A stretch of 64,000 bases of DNA from Actinomycetales bacterium JB111 (GTDB taxonomy: Bacteria > Actinomycetota > Actinomycetes > Actinomycetales > Actinomycetaceae). A program made the translations under genes and the position numbers. The stretch is from positions 98,856 through 162,855 of the forward strand of contig FUHX01000004.1 in the NCBI GenBank assembly GCA_900163555.1, written 5' to 3'. The notes below the pieces were generated by a model. The model did no database searches, had not been told where the DNA came from, and saw nothing but the letters and a program-made list of their open reading frames with translations. Positions 60,274 to 64,000 of the stretch are shown one piece after another (positions within the stretch are counted from its first letter, which is position 1; every line of letters starts with the position of its first letter).

Positions 60274-62050
60274 CGGTCCTCTCCCTCGGTCCCGCCGGCG
60301 CCAGCTGCCAGCCCTCGGCCTGGTGCAGTCTCTCCCAGAAGCGGGCGTACGTGCCGCCCGCCGCGAGCAGCTCCTCGTGGGTCCCCTGCGCCTCGACGCC
60401 GCCCGAGTCGTCGATGGCGACGATCTGGTCCGCCGCGGCGATCGTGTCGAGGCGGTGAGCGATGATGAGGACCGTGGCCTGCCGACGCAGCTGCTCGACC
60501 GCCGCCACGATGTTGGCCTCGTTCTCGACGTCCAGCGCGGAGGTGGCCTCGTCGAGGAGCACGATCTGAGATCGCTTGAGCAGCGCGCGGGCGATCGCGA
60601 CGCGCTGGCGCTCACCGCCCGAGAGCGCGCGGCCGCCCTCGCCGACCCGGGACGTCCAGCCGTCCGGCAGCCGCTCGGCGATCTCGGTGACGCCCGCCAG
60701 GTCGGCCGCCCGCCGGATCTCCTCGGCGGTGGCGTCGGGGCGCCCCACCGCGACGTTCGCCTCGAGGGTGTCGTCGAAGAGGTAGACGTCCTGGAAGACC
60801 ATCGACAGCTGGCCCATCAGCTGCTCGGCCGTCTGCTCGGTCACCGGCAGCCCGCCGACCTTCACGGAGCCGGAGTCGGCGTCATGGAAGCGGCTGACGA
60901 GCCGAGCGATCGTCGTCTTCCCGCTGCCCGAGGGGCCGACGAGCGCCACCATCGACCCGGCGGGAACGGTCAGCGAGACCCGGTCGAGCACGCACTCCCC
61001 GTCCGGGGAGTACGCGAAGGTCACGTCCTCCAGCTCGATCGAGCCGGGGGCGGGCAGAACGCCCGGCTCGTCGGGCTCGGGCAGCGGCTCGGCCGTGAGC
61101 ACCTCGTCGATCGCGTCGAGCAGCGGGCGCCGGGACTCGAGCGCCATCGCGCCCTCGGTGATGGTGGTCAGGGTCGAGGTGAAGCGGAGCGCGAGGCCGA
61201 TGAAGGCGAGAGCCGGCACGGGGGCGAGCGTCCCGGCCACGGCGAGCGACCCCGTGACGGCGATGAGAACGACCACGACGCCCTGCGTGACCACCCCGCT
61301 CAGCGCCATCCCGGCGGTCTCGATCCACTGCGCCCGGGTCTTCGCCCGGTACGTCCCCTCGAGCGCATCCTCGAGCGGGGCGAAGCCCTCGCTCTGCCCG
61401 CACGAGCGCAGCGCCGCCTGGCACTGCGCGTACTCCACGATGCGGTCGGCAAGGTTCACCTCCTGGGGGTCGTGCAGCGACCGGCCGCGGCGCAGCACCG
61501 CCGTCGAGACGAGCGTGATCACCACGAAGACGGGCGCCGAGACGGTCAGCGCGAGCCCGAGGAGCGGGTTCCACAGCCACGCGGCGACGACCACGACGAC
61601 GGCGGAGCACACGCGCGAGACCAGCGGCCCGAACATGTGGGCGTAGATCTCGCCCGCCTGCATGAGCTCGGTGGACACCATCCGGGAGAGTCGACCGGCG
61701 AGCGGGCGCGCGAACCAGCCGAGCGGCTGCCGGGAGACCTGGTCGCCGATGAGGCGGTGGATGGAGCGCAGGAAGTCGAGCGCGACGCCGTAGGTGCGCG
61801 TGTTCTGCCAATAGTTGACGCCGAAGCTCAGCGCGGCGAGGGCCGCGAGCACCCACAGCCAGCCGCCGAGCCCCATCCCCCACACCGGCTCGCCGGAGGC
61901 CAGCGAGCTGACCGCCGGGAGGAGCGCCGCGAGGGCGAGCCCCTCGACGACGCCGCCCAGCGCTGAGACGAGGGTCGCCGGGACGAGGGCGGCAGAGTCG
62001 GAGATCATGCGCCTCATGCGCGGGACGATGTCCATCAGCGGAAGGTTCAC
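60266..62050 (-). CDS. ABC transporter half-subunit, siderophore-import type (IrtB-like)
   Basis: 594 residues: a six-helix exporter-type membrane domain (about 15-320), then an ATPase with Walker A GPSGSGKTT, signature ALSGGERQRVAIARALL, Walker B QIVLLDEATSALD and switch IIAHRLDTI. The start is GTG 62050, overlapping the first ABC gene as GTGA. A pair of such half-transporters behind an iron box is the arrangement of IrtAB and YbtPQ, which import ferric siderophores despite the exporter fold. No siderophore synthesis genes are in the window, so a foreign siderophore may be used. Confidence 0.86.
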   Translation of the reverse strand: MNLPLMDIVPRMRRMISDSAALVPATLVSALGGVVEGLALAALLPAVSSLASGEPVWGMGLGGWLWVLAALAALSFGVNYWQNTRTYGVALDFLRSIHRLIGDQVSRQPLGWFARPLAGRLSRMVSTELMQAGEIYAHMFGPLVSRVCSAVVVVVAAWLWNPLLGLALTVSAPVFVVITLVSTAVLRRGRSLHDPQEVNLADRIVEYAQCQAALRSCGQSEGFAPLEDALEGTYRAKTRAQWIETAGMALSGVVTQGVVVVLIAVTGSLAVAGTLAPVPALAFIGLALRFTSTLTTITEGAMALESRRPLLDAIDEVLTAEPLPEPDEPGVLPAPGSIELEDVTFAYSPDGECVLDRVSLTVPAGSMVALVGPSGSGKTTIARLVSRFHDADSGSVKVGGLPVTEQTAEQLMGQLSMVFQDVYLFDDTLEANVAVGRPDATAEEIRRAADLAGVTEIAERLPDGWTSRVGEGGRALSGGERQRVAIARALLKRSQIVLLDEATSALDVENEANIVAAVEQLRRQATVLIIAHRLDTIAAADQIVAIDDSGGVEAQGTHEELLAAGGTYARFWERLHQAEGWQLAPAGPRERTDG

Positions 62051-63867
62051 GACCTGTCCCCCATCTCGGTGGTGGTGGACTCCCACAGCCGGGCGTAGCC
62101 CGGATCGAGGAGCAGCTGTTCGTGCGTGCCGGTCGCCCGGACCCGCCCCTGCTCGACGAGGACGATCTGGTCCACGCCGCGGATGACCTCGGGCCGGTGG
62201 GCGATCGTCAGAACGGTCTTCCCCCTGACGAGGTCGGTGAGCGCCTGCTGGATCTCGTGCTGCGACTCGGGGTCGGTGAGCGCGGTGGCCTCGTCGAGGA
62301 CGAGGACGGGCGCGTCGACCAGGATCGCCCGGGCGATCGCGACGCGCTGGGCCTGGCCCCCGGAGAGTCCGCCGTCCTTGCCGTAGACGGTGTCGAACCC
62401 GTTCGGCAGCGCCTCGATCTCGTCCAGCACCCGCGCGGCCCGGGCCGCCTCGCGGACCTGCTCGTCCGTGGCGTCCGGGCGACCGAGGGCGATGTTGTCG
62501 CGGATGCTGATCGCGGGCAGCTGCGGGTCCTGCAGGACGAAGCCGACCTGCCGGTAGAGGTCCGCGATCCGGGAGACCGGCGCGCCGCCCAGCAGGATCC
62601 GGCCGGAGCGGGGGTCGTCGAAGCGGGCGAGCAGCGTGGCGATCGTGGACTTGCCCGACCCGGAGGGCCCGACGAGCGCGGTGACGGTGTCCTCGCGCAG
62701 GACGAAGGAGACGTCGTCGAGGGCCAGCTCGGCGTCCTCGCCCTCGCCGTAGGAGTACGAGACGTGGTCGAAGACCACGTCGTGGCCGTCGGGCACGGCC
62801 CGGGCGCCGTCGTCGTCGAGCATGGGGGTGTCGAGGAGGTCGATGATCCGGGTGGCCGCCGCCCCCGCCAGCTGCGCGGACCACAGCGAGCCCATCATGA
62901 CCTCGAGGCCGTACGGGATGAGCAGGGCGATGAGGGACGTGGCGAGGACGTCCGCGGCCGTGACCTCGCCGAGGCTCACCAGCCACGCCCCTCCCCCGAT
63001 ATTGATGAGCAGGATGAGCGGGACCGCCAGCAGCGACGAGCCGAGCGCGCTCACGGTGATGAGCGGGCGCACCCAGCCGTAGTAGAAGTGCTGGAAGTCC
63101 TCCGCGGACTCCTGGTAGGCGCGGTGCGCGCGGCCCACCCGGCCGAAGGCCTTGACCACGGTGATGCCGGTGACGAACTCGACCATGCGCGCCGAGACGA
63201 CCCCGAGCCGCCGGTCCATCTCGACCGTCTTCTCGCCCATGCCGCGCATGCTCAGGGACATCGCCGCGGCGTACAGGGGCACGGTGGCGACGGACAGCAG
63301 GCCGAGCCGCCAGTCGATCGTGAAGGCGTACACCATCAGCGACAGCGGCATGACGACGGCGATCGTCCCGTCCACCGGCTGGTGCGCGATGAGGTGGTGG
63401 ACGGTCGTGATGTCGTCCTGCAGTGCCTTGCGCACCCGGCCGGAGTTGGTGGCGGTGAACCACGTCAGCCGGGTGCCGGAGAAGCGGCGGATCATGCGCC
63501 GGCGGACGAGGTGGCCAAGCCTGATGTCGGCCAGGTGCGTGACGAGCAGCGCCCCGACGTACACGAGCAGGCGGAGGCCGAAGGCGGCGAGCAGGACGCG
63601 CAGCCAGAGGCCCACGGCATCGCCGTCGACGTCGGCGCTCCCTCCCGCGGCCTCGAGCAGGATCGCCCCGATCCGGACGAGGGCGATGTAGGGCACGACC
63701 GCGAGCACCCCCGAGACGACCGCGAGCACGCGGCCGGTCATGAGGCTCCGCGCCACGGGCTGCAGGAGGTCCTTCAGCGCCAGGGCGTCGGCCCGCTGCT
63801 GGGCCTTCGTGTCTTCCGCGTCGCCCGGGGCAGGCGCTTCCACGGTGGGGGTGGCCGTCGTCGTCAC
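62047..63867 (-). CDS. ABC transporter half-subunit, siderophore-import type (IrtA-like)
   Basis: 606 residues: exporter-type membrane domain (about 40-340) and ATPase with GPSGSGKST, GLSGGQAQRVAIARAIL, PVLVLDEATALTD and LTIAHRPEVI. The Walker B region ends ATALTD instead of the usual ATSALD, suggesting asymmetry between the two ATP sites. GTG 63867 is the start, with GAGGAGAG upstream. It lacks the N-terminal siderophore-interacting reductase domain of mycobacterial IrtA. A DtxR-type box lies 35 bp before the start. First gene of the three-gene operon. Confidence 0.86.
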   Translation of the reverse strand: MTTTATPTVEAPAPGDAEDTKAQQRADALALKDLLQPVARSLMTGRVLAVVSGVLAVVPYIALVRIGAILLEAAGGSADVDGDAVGLWLRVLLAAFGLRLLVYVGALLVTHLADIRLGHLVRRRMIRRFSGTRLTWFTATNSGRVRKALQDDITTVHHLIAHQPVDGTIAVVMPLSLMVYAFTIDWRLGLLSVATVPLYAAAMSLSMRGMGEKTVEMDRRLGVVSARMVEFVTGITVVKAFGRVGRAHRAYQESAEDFQHFYYGWVRPLITVSALGSSLLAVPLILLINIGGGAWLVSLGEVTAADVLATSLIALLIPYGLEVMMGSLWSAQLAGAAATRIIDLLDTPMLDDDGARAVPDGHDVVFDHVSYSYGEGEDAELALDDVSFVLREDTVTALVGPSGSGKSTIATLLARFDDPRSGRILLGGAPVSRIADLYRQVGFVLQDPQLPAISIRDNIALGRPDATDEQVREAARAARVLDEIEALPNGFDTVYGKDGGLSGGQAQRVAIARAILVDAPVLVLDEATALTDPESQHEIQQALTDLVRGKTVLTIAHRPEVIRGVDQIVLVEQGRVRATGTHEQLLLDPGYARLWESTTTEMGDRS

Positions 63868-63901
63868 GCGTCTCTCCTCGGGGTGTCCGGTGATCCGCGG
63901 C

Positions 63902-63920
63902 TAAGGTAAGCCTGACCTTA
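63902..63920. promoter_or_regulatory. DtxR/IdeR iron box
   Basis: TAAGGTAAGCCTGACCTTA is a 19-bp near-perfect palindrome matching the DtxR/IdeR consensus (TTAGGTTAGCCTAACCTAA). It lies just upstream of the IrtAB-like operon. Fe(II)-bound DtxR should shut this operon off in iron-rich cells. The remaining 63921-64000 holds no feature I can support. Confidence 0.88.
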
Positions 63921-64000
63921 TCCGTTCGTGAACCCCATTCAGATAATGAGACCTGCGGACCCCTGGCGGGCGGAGTGGTGGCTGACGGGCGGTGGGCGGC

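Noticed and set aside
1..64000. Search for CRISPR arrays, tRNA/rRNA genes, transposases, phage or toxin-antitoxin modules.
   Set aside because: No regularly spaced repeats, cloverleaf sequences, integrase or transposase motifs were seen; the repeats present are short tandem or palindromic elements.

Overview
The window is very GC-rich, with frequent GTG starts, short 4-nt gene overlaps, Sec lipoproteins and several start codons preceded closely by a -10-like hexamer. With the fused MrpA-MrpB antiporter subunit, the actinobacterial dCTP deaminase and the IrtAB-like transporter, this points to a chromosomal segment of an actinomycete, most likely Micrococcales (inferred from protein character only). 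No rRNA, tRNA, CRISPR array, insertion sequence or phage gene was seen.

1-11.6 kb, housekeeping and stress: the 5' part of an Ada-type alkylation-repair gene, an SRPBCC protein, a bacterial voltage-gated Na+ channel, an FMN reductase, glucosamine-6-phosphate deaminase, a Dps protein, an MFS carrier with a small companion gene, a histidine kinase/response regulator/DUF4097 operon, and a membrane alpha/beta-hydrolase.

11.6-41.5 kb, an aromatic-catabolism region: three IclR, one LysR and one AraC regulator sit among small operons. Recognisable enzymes form a funnel into maleylacetate: a gamma-resorcylate-type decarboxylase and an MhpA-like FAD hydroxylase; a TfdB-like FAD hydroxylase; a hydroxyquinol-type intradiol dioxygenase; a PcpA/LinE-type hydroquinone ring-cleavage dioxygenase with an MhqD-like esterase; and maleylacetate reductase. 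Other units hold an aldehyde dehydrogenase with an SDR, a PhzS-like FAD monooxygenase with an isochorismatase-family hydrolase, and a ThDP enzyme with a MatC-type carrier. Three NitT/TauT-type binding lipoproteins are encoded without any permease or ATPase nearby. The ThDP enzyme/carrier pair is bracketed by an approximately 213-bp direct repeat, one copy of which is a leftover 3' end of the ThDP gene.

41.6-47.8 kb: a methyltransferase, a glycerophosphodiester phosphodiesterase, and a thiamine ABC transporter (binding protein, fused permease, ATPase) led by a clear TPP riboswitch.

47.5-54.7 kb: a DUF4235 protein and a six-gene Mrp Na+/H+ antiporter operon (A/B fusion, C, D, E, F, G). 54.9-64 kb: an MFS carrier, dCTP deaminase with an unknown partner, a YqeB-like membrane protein, and an iron-box-controlled pair of half-size ABC exporters-turned-importers (IrtAB type) with a TetR regulator.

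At fine scale the region is rich in palindromes at gene 3' ends. These include a family of nested hairpins with related cores, two tandem repeats that duplicate a stop codon, and a 28-bp exact direct repeat.
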